In this document: positions 1 to 5,341 of the stretch, in pieces | Layout of the letters: the number at the start of each line of letters is the position of its first letter | Numbering within the stretch: the stretch's first letter is position 1 | Assembly (NCBI GenBank): GCA_003023485.1 | Contig: PXSG01000098.1 | Coordinates: 1 to 7,307, forward strand | Length of the DNA stretch: 7,307 bases | Direction of reading: 5' to 3' | Origin: Halobacteriales archaeon SW_10_68_16 | Lineage (GTDB): Archaea > Halobacteriota > Halobacteria > Halobacteriales > Haloarculaceae | Notes under the pieces: generated by a model | The model's input: only the letters and a program-made list of their open reading frames with translations | The model's database searches: none | Told to the model about the DNA's origin: nothing | Translations under genes and position numbers: made by a program

Positions 1-18
1 CAAGCGCACGCGATTTCC

Positions 19-85
19 TCCCGCCCTGTTCGTTTCTCGATTCCGACTGGTGTCGGAACACTCGTCACTCACGGGAAGGGCGGGA
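19..85. repeat. Nested inverted repeat upstream of the membrane protein gene
   Basis: Two perfect inverted repeats are nested. The outer arms are TCCCGCCCT (19-27) and AGGGCGGGA (77-85), 9 of 9 complementary. The inner arms are TTCCGAC (41-47) and GTCGGAA (52-58), 7 of 7 complementary, with a 4-base loop TGGT. In RNA this would fold as a hairpin on a longer stem with an internal loop; in DNA it could be a paired operator. It lies 67 bases before the next start codon. It could be the 3' end or terminator of a gene left of the window, an operator, or part of a small RNA. The pairing is seen directly; the function is unknown. Confidence 0.6.
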
Positions 86-96
86 TTCTCTCGCTG

Positions 97-124
97 AATT
101 AAGTGGAGGGCCGGAACTTTTTCA
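97..124 (+). promoter_or_regulatory. Probable promoter of the membrane protein gene
   Basis: Two AT-rich stretches stand out. GAATTAAGTGG (about 97-106) shares TTAAGTGG with the box before lysW (TTTAAGTGG). CTTTTTCA (117-124) lies about 28-35 bases before the ATG at 152. With the usual archaeal TATA-to-start spacing, the first would give a 5' leader of about 20-25 bases and the second a nearly leaderless transcript. Both are weak matches; assignment is inferred from position and composition. Confidence 0.35.
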
Positions 125-151
125 TTCCGTTCGAACAGATAACAGGTAGGG

Positions 152-1303
152 ATGGACACACGACGGGGGAGCGTGGAGTTTCTCGTCGGCCTGGTCGTGG
201 GGGCAGCGGTACTGGCCTGGCTGGCCGTCCCGGCGTTTCCCGCCACAACCCTCTCCTCGGTCGAAATCCCGGTCACGGTCCCGGTCCCGGACGCGTTCCC
301 GCAGTGGCTCGCCCTGGGCGGACTGTTGTTGGGGGCCGTAGCGGCCTGGCTCGTGGCGATGTGGCTGGGCGTGGAACTGGTCGGCGTCGGACTCCGACTG
401 GCCAGCCCGGTCGTCAGACTCGTGCGGGCGGCCCTCCCGGAGTCACAGGTGTGGCGGTTCGTCACGCTGTCGTTCGTGTTCGTGGTGGTGGTGATGGTGT
501 TCATCGGCGTGCTGCCGACCGTTTTGAATCAGCTGACGGTCAATCCAGCTGCGTCCGCGGATTTCACCCAGAATCTCCAGAACCGCGGACTCAACGACGA
601 GTGGGAGGAAATCGTCGCCGACGACACCGTCGCGGGCGCGGGCGACTGCGAGGACGCCCGCGTCGACTCCGCGGACACGGACGGCGACGGGATTCCGGAC
701 GCCTGGGAGAGTGCCGGCACTACCCCGGACGGTGCCGACCTCCCCGACGCGGACCCGGGACGGAAGGACCTCTACGTGCAACTGAACTATGGCGCCGACG
801 TCACCTCGCTGACGGACGCCGAGCGCGAACAACTGCGGGCGGCCTTCGCCCGGATGCCCGTCGAGAACCCCGACGGGTCGACCGGGATCCGCCTGCATCT
901 CCGCGAGTCCGGGCCGATGGACCCGACGGTCGACGAAGAGGTCGTCGTCGAAGACCGGGCGGACCACGACCGCTACTACACGCGGGAGTTCCTCGACGTC
1001 CGGGACTGTGTCTCCCGGCAGGTCACCTACGGCCAGGTCGAACTGTCCACCGCCTCGGTCGTGGTCTCGACACCGGGCTACCCGGCGGTCGTCGAGGGTC
1101 GCCGGGTCGCAGCCTACGACGGTGACGTCTCCTTCCGGGTGGCACTCACCGTCCACGCGCTGTTGCACGCCGTCGCCGGCCCGGTCGACGGTCAGCCACA
1201 CACCGCGGAGGGGTGGCTCGCCGGCGGCCCCGGGAACGAGTTCCTCTCGGAACCCACGGCCACACGTCTCAATCGGTCGGGAATGTACGGCCCGGCCCGC
1301 TAA
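152..1303 (+). CDS. Membrane-anchored metallopeptidase-like protein with Ca-binding loop, HALLH motif
   Basis: The product has 383 residues. Three hydrophobic segments lie at about 9-29, 51-84 and 103-125, followed by a long acidic, probably extracytoplasmic part. Residues 172-186 contain DTDGDGIPDAWE, a thrombospondin-3/EF-like Ca-binding loop. After it come RKDLYVQLNYG (204-214) and MPVENPDGSTGIRLHL (235-250). From memory, this order occurs in secreted bacterial and archaeal zinc-metallopeptidase-like proteins of the type DTDGDGIPD, RKDxxVExDY, NPDGxTGIxLH, then HExxH. Here the expected zinc motif is H335-A-L-L-H339 in TVHALLHAVAG, with a possible third ligand H350 in QPHTAEGW. The catalytic Glu is Ala (codon GCG, 1157-1159), so it may bind metal without cutting peptides. 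Cysteines at 166 and 286 could form an extracellular disulfide. It ends by overlapping the stop of the convergent regulator. The fold is reasonably supported; the function is not known. Confidence 0.85.
   Translation: MDTRRGSVEFLVGLVVGAAVLAWLAVPAFPATTLSSVEIPVTVPVPDAFPQWLALGGLLLGAVAAWLVAMWLGVELVGVGLRLASPVVRLVRAALPESQVWRFVTLSFVFVVVVMVFIGVLPTVLNQLTVNPAASADFTQNLQNRGLNDEWEEIVADDTVAGAGDCEDARVDSADTDGDGIPDAWESAGTTPDGADLPDADPGRKDLYVQLNYGADVTSLTDAEREQLRAAFARMPVENPDGSTGIRLHLRESGPMDPTVDEEVVVEDRADHDRYYTREFLDVRDCVSRQVTYGQVELSTASVVVSTPGYPAVVEGRRVAAYDGDVSFRVALTVHALLHAVAGPVDGQPHTAEGWLAGGPGNEFLSEPTATRLNRSGMYGPAR
1300..1303. other. Overlapping convergent stop codons (CTAA)
   Basis: The tetranucleotide CTAA holds both stops: TAA (1301-1303) ends the plus-strand membrane protein gene and TAG (complement of 1300-1302) ends the minus-strand regulator gene. 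No room remains for a terminator between them, so each transcript must run into the other gene and be antisense to it. Confidence 0.85.
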
Positions 1304-2004
1304 GGGAGGTCGCGGAGTCCCTCGAGTAGCGTCTCGAGCGGAACCTCGGAGACGGCCAGTGAGAACCCTTCGATGCGCGCCAGGTCGGGGGCGTGTTCCC
1401 AGACGTCGTCCTCGTCGAGGCCGTGCAGGACGACGGCGTTGGGGGAAGGCGTCGCGACCCGGAGCGCGACCAGCGGCGACTCCCCGCGGGTGACGTTGGT
1501 GAACACCAGCGCGCGGTTGGTCGAGCGGCCGAAGAGGTTGTAGAACTCGTCGCCCGAGAGGCGCTGGATGACCTCGATGCTGTCGATGACGGTGTGGCCG
1601 GCGACGGTGTCGCGGTCGCCGCCGGCGAGTTCGGTTGCCCCGATGGCCTCGTGATAGCGCTCGATGGAGATGTTCGCGGGGTACTCCCGGAGGTCGTGGA
1701 CGACGTCACTGTCGAATCCCGCCGAGAGGACGCGCGCCTGCTGGCGGATGTGGCTGCCGCCGCGGCGCTCGTCGATGTCGAGGATGGCGTCGACGACGCG
1801 GCGGACGACCTCGATGCCGGGGTTCTCGCGGCGCCCGCTCTCGTAGTCCGAGACGACCGACGGCGAGACGTCGAGCTGGGCCGCCAGGTCCGTCTGTGGG
1901 ATCTCGAAATCGGTGCGCCACTTCCGGAGCGTCGCCCCCGGGTCGTCGCTGAGCGCTACCTCGCCGGCGATCTTCTCGGCCAGTTCGTCGCGCGGCCCGC
2001 GCAT
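1300..2004 (-). CDS. XRE-family helix-turn-helix transcriptional regulator (archaeal COG1709-like)
   Basis: The product has 234 residues. Residues 22-77 form an XRE/Cro-type HTH: TLRKWRTDFEIPQTDLAAQL then DVSPSVVSDYESGRRENPG, the typical Q-x-x-L-A-x-x-L turn, S-x-V-S-x-Y-E-x-G-R recognition helix and conserved proline. Residues 79-136 are a charged linker. Residues 137-230 form a mixed alpha/beta domain (HTVIDSIEVIQRL, ALVFTNVTRGESPLVALRV, AVVLHGL) that probably senses a ligand or oligomerises. This arrangement is, from memory, that of the archaeal COG1709 predicted regulators. The frame is open upstream to 2184, but the ATG at 2004 is chosen because the sequence before it is Arg/Cys-rich and not haloarchaeal in character, and a TATA-like stretch (2031-2040) lies about 26-36 bases upstream. 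It converges on the membrane protein gene. Its targets are unknown, and the inverted repeats nearby are candidate sites only. Confidence 0.88.
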   Translation of the reverse strand: MRGPRDELAEKIAGEVALSDDPGATLRKWRTDFEIPQTDLAAQLDVSPSVVSDYESGRRENPGIEVVRRVVDAILDIDERRGGSHIRQQARVLSAGFDSDVVHDLREYPANISIERYHEAIGATELAGGDRDTVAGHTVIDSIEVIQRLSGDEFYNLFGRSTNRALVFTNVTRGESPLVALRVATPSPNAVVLHGLDEDDVWEHAPDLARIEGFSLAVSEVPLETLLEGLRDLP

Positions 2005-2027
2005 GGACGCCACCGTCACCCGAGAGC

Positions 2028-2040
2028 GGCAAAAGCGTAT
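2028..2040 (-). promoter_or_regulatory. Probable promoter of the XRE regulator
   Basis: Read on the minus strand, ATACGCTTTTGCCG is the most AT-rich stretch before the ATG at 2004. It lies at the distance expected for a leaderless or nearly leaderless archaeal transcript. TTTTGCCG also occurs at the same distance before the next minus-strand gene (2569-2576). There is no ribosome binding site. The assignment rests on position. Confidence 0.35.
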
Positions 2041-2090
2041 CGAAAGGCCGTTCGACGATTGACGTACACAGGTCCCGCGGCCAGCACGAC

Positions 2091-2118
2091 CCCGGTCGGG
2101 ACACGGACGGCGACCGGG
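2091..2118. repeat. 8-bp perfect inverted repeat between the DUF6663-like gene and the regulator
   Basis: CCCGGTCG (2091-2098) and CGACCGGG (2111-2118) are fully complementary, with a 12-base loop. The element lies 39 bases past the TAG at 2157 of the upstream minus-strand gene and about 50 bases upstream of the regulator promoter. It could be a terminator of the upstream gene (though no T-run follows it on the minus strand), or an operator. On the plus strand it is followed by TTTT (2123-2126), but no plus-strand gene ends here. Confidence 0.4.
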
Positions 2119-2156
2119 ACCGTTTTCGTTGCCACGGCTCACCTGACGGAGTTCCG

Positions 2157-2548
2157 CTAAACGACGGCAATACCGACGACACACTCGCGTGAGTGGTCAG
2201 TCTCAGGGCCCGGACGGCTCCCTCGATGTGCTGGTGTAAGGTGGTCGTCCCGGCGATGGCTGCCCGCTCGCGGCGCCCCGCCTCGAATGTCTCCTGGGCC
2301 TTCTCGAAGACGTGGTCGGCGCCGTCGACGAACTCGAACAGCGTCCGCGTGCGGACCGAGAGGTCCGCGACTGCCGGCGGTCCCTCGGGTGGCCACGCCA
2401 GCGTCGCCTCGACCAGATTGCCCGGGCGGAGGTCCCCGTCGTGCTGGACGGTCACCGGGTCCTCCGACCACCGCTCCAGGAGGACGACCCCGTCCTCGTC
2501 GGGCGGGCCGGGGAGCACGCGGTAAGTGCCGGACTCGGTCGCGGGCAT
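2157..2548 (-). pseudogene. Internally deleted DUF6663-like haloarchaeal gene
   Basis: From the ATG at 2548, the first ~103 residues read as a normal acidic haloarchaeal protein. They include GTYRVLPGP, DLRPGNLVEATLAWP, and RTRTLFEFVDGADHVFEKAQ. As I recall it, this is the N-terminal half of the haloarchaeal DUF6663 family (about 200-230 residues, function unknown). After about 2240 this frame stops looking coding and stays open until 1706, deep inside the regulator gene, which is implausible. In the neighbouring frame a hydrophobic tail ending ECVVGIAVV stops at TAG (2157-2159), resembling the family's C-terminal strand. The simplest reading is an internal out-of-frame deletion at about 2200-2240 that removed 80-100 codons. 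Alternatives are an assembly error or a genuinely short variant. Family assignment is moderate; the tail assignment is weaker. Confidence 0.5.
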
Positions 2549-2568
2549 ATCCTTCGCAGGGTGCCCGT

Positions 2569-2576
2569 CGGCAAAA
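2569..2576 (-). promoter_or_regulatory. Possible promoter of the DUF6663-like gene
   Basis: Minus-strand TTTTGCCG lies about 21-28 bases before the ATG at 2548, mirroring the element upstream of the XRE regulator. Spacing fits a leaderless transcript. The evidence is weak, limited to position and a shared 8-mer. Confidence 0.25.
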
Positions 2577-2608
2577 CCGCCGCGGTTCCCGACGGGACCC
2601 TGTGAGCG

Positions 2609-2626
2609 CCGGGTACACGCACCCGG
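2609..2626. repeat. Inverted repeat CCGGGT-N6-ACCCGG in the divergent promoter region
   Basis: CCGGGT (2609-2614) and ACCCGG (2621-2626) form a perfect 6-bp dyad with a 6-base spacer. It lies between the divergent DUF6663-like gene and the propeller lipoprotein, just upstream of the lipoprotein's TATA-like box (2631-2637). The spacing suits a dimeric HTH regulator binding one face of the helix. Operator function is inferred; such dyads also arise by chance in GC-rich DNA. Confidence 0.4.
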
Positions 2627-2630
2627 TGAC

Positions 2631-2637
2631 TCTAAGA
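2631..2637 (+). promoter_or_regulatory. TATA-like box for the propeller lipoprotein
   Basis: TCTAAGA is centred 27 bases before the GTG at 2661, which predicts a leaderless transcript. It is the only AT-leaning stretch in this GC-rich interval, and it supports the choice of GTG over upstream in-frame starts. Confidence 0.4.
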
Positions 2638-2660
2638 CGGGCGGCGCCGAACCGCCCGGC

Positions 2661-3950
2661 GTGACAGACTCGAACGACTCGTTGCTCTATCCGAACGCGG
2701 GCGGGGACGACGGGACGCCGGCGGGCCCGTCGCGCCGGGGGCTGCTCGCGGGGACCGCCGCCGTGGGCGTGGCCGCGACTGCGGGCTGTACCGGGTCCGA
2801 CGGCGACGGCGGAAACGGCGAGGACGACGATGGCGGCCAGCCGACTGTCTTCGTGTTCAACACCGGCGACGGGACGGTCAGCGTCGTCGACGCTGCGGGC
2901 CGTGAGGTCCTGGGCGCGGCCGACATCGGCGCCACCGCCTCCTTCCCCTCGAACCAGCACTCCCCGGGACTCGTCGACGCGCCGGACCAGCCGCTGTGGC
3001 TCAACGTCGACCGCGGCGTGCGCGCGCTCTCGGCCGGCGGGCTCGGGGAACTGGCCGCCGTCGAGACGGAGTCTGGCGCGAACTGGCTCGAGCGGACCCC
3101 CGACGGGAGCGACGTGGTGGTGAGTGCCCGCGAACCCACCCACGCCCAGTTCCGGATCGACAGCGACCGCGACTCCGGGACCTTCGGCGAGGTGACCGGC
3201 CGCATCGACCGCGTCGAGGAGGGTGGCCACGGCGACAACGAGGGTCCCGGCCCGTGTGACGTCACCATCCACCCCGACGGCGAGTACGCGTTCGTGCCGG
3301 ACATCTTCGGGGACACCCTGACCGTCCTCGACGTCGGGGCCTTCGAGATCGAGACGCAGGTCGACGTCGACGCGGTGGGCGACGGCCCCGCGCGGCCGTG
3401 GATGGCGACGGCGGCCTGGGACGGCGAGACGCTCCTCGTGGAACACGACGAGGGCGAAACCGGCACCGAGAGCCTCTGGGACGTCAGCGACCCGGCCAGC
3501 CCCGAGGAGCGGGCCCGCCTCACCGCCGAGGACGGCCTCGGGACCAACCCCCTGACCAGCGAGGTCGGTCCCGACTCCGAGACTGGCTACGTGTTCACGC
3601 CCGGGACCGACGACGCGACCGTGATCGATCTGGACGCGGGCGAGGTCACGGGCCGCATCGACCTCGACGGGTCCGCCTTCGTCGGGACCTGGGACCCCGC
3701 CCGCGAGTACCTGTACGTCCCCGTCCAGACAGCCGACGAGGTGGCCGTCATCGACCACGAGGCCGGCGAGGTCGCGACGCGACTTGACGTCGGCGCCGAA
3801 CCCTACGGCGCGACCGCGGCGACGGTCCGGCCAGACCTCGACGCGAGTGCGACCCTCGCAGCCGCGCTGGCACGCCTGACCGTCGGCACTCGGATCTTCG
3901 ACACGACCTACTGCGTCGGCAAGTGCGCCTGCGGGCACACGCTACGATAG
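2661..3950 (+). CDS. Tat-exported lipoprotein, YVTN/YncE-like beta-propeller
   Basis: The product has 429 residues from a GTG start. A twin-arginine motif SRRGLLAG (24-31) and hydrophobic stretch end in the lipobox TAGC (Cys43), so the protein should be Tat-exported and lipid-anchored outside the membrane. An acidic Gly/Asp linker (44-59) follows. The body has repeated propeller blades of the form xVFxxNTGDGTVSVVDxxGxEV, for example at about 60-88, DVTIHPDGEYAFVPDIFGDT, GYVFTPGTDDATVIDLDAGE and EYLYVPVQTADEVAVIDHEA. This is typical of YVTN/YncE-like 7-blade proteins, whose roles are usually binding or unknown. The C-terminus carries YCVGKCACGH (Cys418, 422, 424, His426), an unusual Cys cluster after the propeller. 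GTG is preferred because a TATA-like box lies 27 bases upstream, and the earlier in-frame ATG (2526) would run into the divergent gene. The ligand is unknown. Confidence 0.88.
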   Translation: MTDSNDSLLYPNAGGDDGTPAGPSRRGLLAGTAAVGVAATAGCTGSDGDGGNGEDDDGGQPTVFVFNTGDGTVSVVDAAGREVLGAADIGATASFPSNQHSPGLVDAPDQPLWLNVDRGVRALSAGGLGELAAVETESGANWLERTPDGSDVVVSAREPTHAQFRIDSDRDSGTFGEVTGRIDRVEEGGHGDNEGPGPCDVTIHPDGEYAFVPDIFGDTLTVLDVGAFEIETQVDVDAVGDGPARPWMATAAWDGETLLVEHDEGETGTESLWDVSDPASPEERARLTAEDGLGTNPLTSEVGPDSETGYVFTPGTDDATVIDLDAGEVTGRIDLDGSAFVGTWDPAREYLYVPVQTADEVAVIDHEAGEVATRLDVGAEPYGATAATVRPDLDASATLAAALARLTVGTRIFDTTYCVGKCACGHTLR

Positions 3951-3959
3951 CACCGGGAA

Positions 3960-3974
3960 CCGGTCCCAGACCGG
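3960..3974 (+). terminator. Possible terminator hairpin after the propeller gene
   Basis: CCGGTC-CCA-GACCGG forms a 6-bp stem starting 10 bases after the TAG (3948-3950). ATATTTGT follows about 15 bases later instead of a clean U-run. ACCGG occurs three times within 24 bases (3952, 3959, 3970), so alternative pairings exist. The AT stretch may belong to the argG promoter instead. Confidence 0.3.
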
Positions 3975-3985
3975 GTCGCTCTCGG

Positions 3986-3998
3986 AAGATATTTGTAT
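3986..3998 (+). promoter_or_regulatory. Probable promoter for the argG region
   Basis: AAGATATTTGTAT is the only strong TATA-like stretch in the 270 bases before argG. Archaeal spacing would start transcription at about 4017-4024, at or next to the ATG at 4023. Transcription would therefore begin about 200 bases before the argG ATG (4221), giving a long leader that is unusual for haloarchaea. No AT-rich box lies 20-35 bases before 4221; a weak TTCGTAT (4135-4141) would give a leader of about 55 bases. Confidence 0.45.
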
Positions 3999-4022
3999 GC
4001 CACCACGGATACACACGGCTAC

Positions 4023-4109
4023 ATGAGTGGGATCCGCGTTCCAGGCACGCCCGGTGCCACCAGCGGGTCCCGGCGTCTTCTCCCACGAGGCCGACGACCG
4101 GGCCGTTAG
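4023..4109 (+). CDS. Possible 28-residue Arg-rich leader peptide upstream of argG
   Basis: An ATG at 4023 lies at the start site predicted from the TATA-like box, so this ORF would be leaderless. It encodes 28 residues, 7 of them arginine (positions 5, 17, 18, 22, 24, 25, 28). Five of the seven use CGA or CGT, codons generally less favoured in haloarchaea. The TAG (4107-4109) lies in the loop and 3' edge of a hairpin at 4096-4116. This resembles an attenuator leader peptide for an arginine operon. Against it, chance ORFs in GC-rich DNA are often Arg-rich, and no relative is known to me. Confidence 0.2.
   Translation: MSGIRVPGTPGATSGSRRLLPRGRRPGR
4028..4058 (+). promoter_or_regulatory. Two adjacent small hairpins in the putative argG leader
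   Basis: TGGGA/TTCCA (4028-4032 with 4039-4043, one G-T pair) and GGCAC/GTGCC (4044-4048 with 4054-4058, 5-base loop) abut with no gap and could stack coaxially. They lie inside the small Arg-rich ORF. Each is short, so this is a weak structural prediction. Confidence 0.25.
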
Positions 4110-4116
4110 GCCCGTC
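4096..4116 (+). promoter_or_regulatory. Stem-loop over the mini-ORF stop codon
   Basis: CGGGCC (4099-4104) pairs perfectly with GGCCCG (4109-4114) around the loop GTTA. Two further pairs (4096-4116, 4097-4115) extend it past a bulged C4098. The TAG of the upstream small ORF begins in this loop, so a terminating ribosome would cover and melt the stem. It may be a leader regulatory element or a terminator-like structure. Confidence 0.4.
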
Positions 4117-4154
4117 ACTACCCACTTTCCACCGTTCGTATCGTTCGACAGTTC

Positions 4155-4198
4155 CCGCCCACCGTCCGGTTCCGGGCGGCCCCGACTCCACACCGGAC
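4155..4198 (+). promoter_or_regulatory. Interleaved complementary segments just before argG (possible pseudoknot)
   Basis: CCGCCC (4155-4160) pairs with GGGCGG (4174-4179). GTCCGG (4164-4169), inside that loop, pairs with CCGGAC (4193-4198). The interleaved order fits an H-type pseudoknot or two competing hairpins. The final ~20 bases before the ATG are C/A-rich and unpaired, with no Shine-Dalgarno sequence. Six-base matches are common in GC-rich DNA, so this is tentative. Confidence 0.25.
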
Positions 4199-4220
4199 AC
4201 GACACACCACACCACGACAC

Positions 4221-5337
4221 ATGCCAGAGACAACACGCGTCGCGCTCGCCTTCTCGGGTGGGCTCGACACGACGGTCTGCGTCCCGCTGCTCGAAGAGGA
4301 GTACGGCTACGACGAGGTCATCGGCGTCACGGTCGACGTCGGCCAGCCCGCAAAGGAGTTCCACGAGGCCGAGGAGACGGCCGCGGCGCTGGCGGTCGAC
4401 CAGTACGTCGTCGACGCCCGCGAGGAGTTCGCCGAACTCTGCCTGCGCTCGGTGAAGGCCAACGCCACCTACCAGGGCTACCCCCTGGGGACGGCGCTGG
4501 CCCGACCGGTCATCGCCAAGGCGATCCTCGACGTGGCGCTCGAACACGACTGCGACGCCGTCGCCCACGGCTGTACCGGCAAGGGCAACGACCAGCTCCG
4601 GTTCGAGGCGGTCTGGCGGGACTCGCCGCTGCAGCATCGACACGAACCTCTGGAGCCGCTCCATCGAGGGCTCGGAACTCGAAGACCCCGCGACCATCCC
4701 CGAGGACGACATCTACGACTGGACCGACAACCCCAGCGGGAAGGAGCCCGAACTCGTCGAACTGGCCTTCGAGGACGGCGAACCGGTCGCCGTCGACGGC
4801 GAGAGCGTGGGGCCGGTCGAACTGGTCGAGGGCCTCAACGAGCGCGCGGGCGCCCACGGCGTCGGCCGCACGGACATGATGGAAGACCGGATGCTCGGCC
4901 TGAAGGTCCGGGAGAACTACGAACACCCCGCGGCGACGGTCCTGCTGGCCGCCCACGAGGCGCTCGAACAGCTCGTGCTCACCCAGGAGGAACGCCAGTT
5001 CAAACAGCAGGTCGACCAGCAGTGGGCGCTGAAGGGCTACCAGGGGCTCATCGACGCGCCCTTCGTCGACGCGCTGGAGGGATTCATCGAGACGACGAAC
5101 GAGCGCGTGACCGGGACCGTCACCGTCAAACTGGAGGGTGGCCACTGCCGGCCGGTCGCCCGCGAGAGTGAGTACGCCGTCTACAGCGAGTCGGCGGCCT
5201 CCTTCGACGAGGAGACGGTCACGGGCGCCATCACCCAGGAAGACGCCACCGGCGTCGCGAAGTACCACGGCTTCCAGTCACGCCTCGCCAACAGGGCCAT
5301 CGAGGGCGCACGGAAGTCCGGAGCGAACGACGAGTGA
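4221..5337 (+). pseudogene. argG: Argininosuccinate synthase with internal deletion and frameshift
   Basis: ArgG joins citrulline and aspartate using ATP to make argininosuccinate, the penultimate step of arginine synthesis in the cytoplasm. The first 137 residues (4221-4631) are a clear haloarchaeal ArgG. They include the N-type ATP pyrophosphatase loop AFSGGLDTT (10-18), YQGYPLGTALARP, and the second signature GCTGKGNDQLRF (117-128). After WRDSPL the frame fails. Homology resumes one frame over at 4633 with SIDTNLWSRSIEGSELEDP and runs 234 codons to TGA (5335-5337), including GAHGVGRTDMMEDRMLGLK, EERQFKQQVDQQW and ATGVAKYHGFQ. The expected block between (the APVR...LTREWEIEYA type, about 35 residues) is missing, so about 104 bases appear deleted. 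Residues 137 + 35 + 234 would give about 406, the normal family size. As given, no functional protein is made. If real, the strain should need arginine; otherwise it is an assembly error. argH follows 4 bases later. Confidence 0.93.
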
Positions 5338-5341
5338 AACG

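Noticed and set aside
1393..2160. 255-codon plus-strand open frame opposite the regulator
   Set aside because: It mirrors the XRE gene on the opposite strand, where a clear HTH domain is seen. The plus-strand translation has no recognisable domain.
2157..3938. Long minus-strand open frame across the propeller gene
   Set aside because: It is the shadow of the plus-strand lipoprotein gene. Its translation is Gly/Arg/Val-rich without family features, while the plus strand has a Tat signal, lipobox and propeller repeats. Only its last ~25 codons may belong to the tail of the DUF6663-like gene.
3952..3975. Three ACCGG copies as the start of a repeat array
   Set aside because: Spacing is irregular and the copies do not continue; better explained as part of a small hairpin.
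4023..4110. A tRNA gene in the argG upstream region
   Set aside because: Hairpins and GGGATCC/GGGTCCC-like ends suggested one, but no T-loop of the form GTTCRANNC, no matching acceptor stem and no cloverleaf can be drawn on either strand.
4135..4152. TTCG direct repeat (GTTCGTATCGTTCGAC) as a regulatory repeat
   Set aside because: Only two short copies are present, which is expected by chance at this composition.
3748..4236. Minus-strand open frame across the argG upstream region
   Set aside because: It is Trp/Cys/Arg-rich, not acidic, half of it is antisense to the propeller gene, and it has no good promoter or family resemblance.
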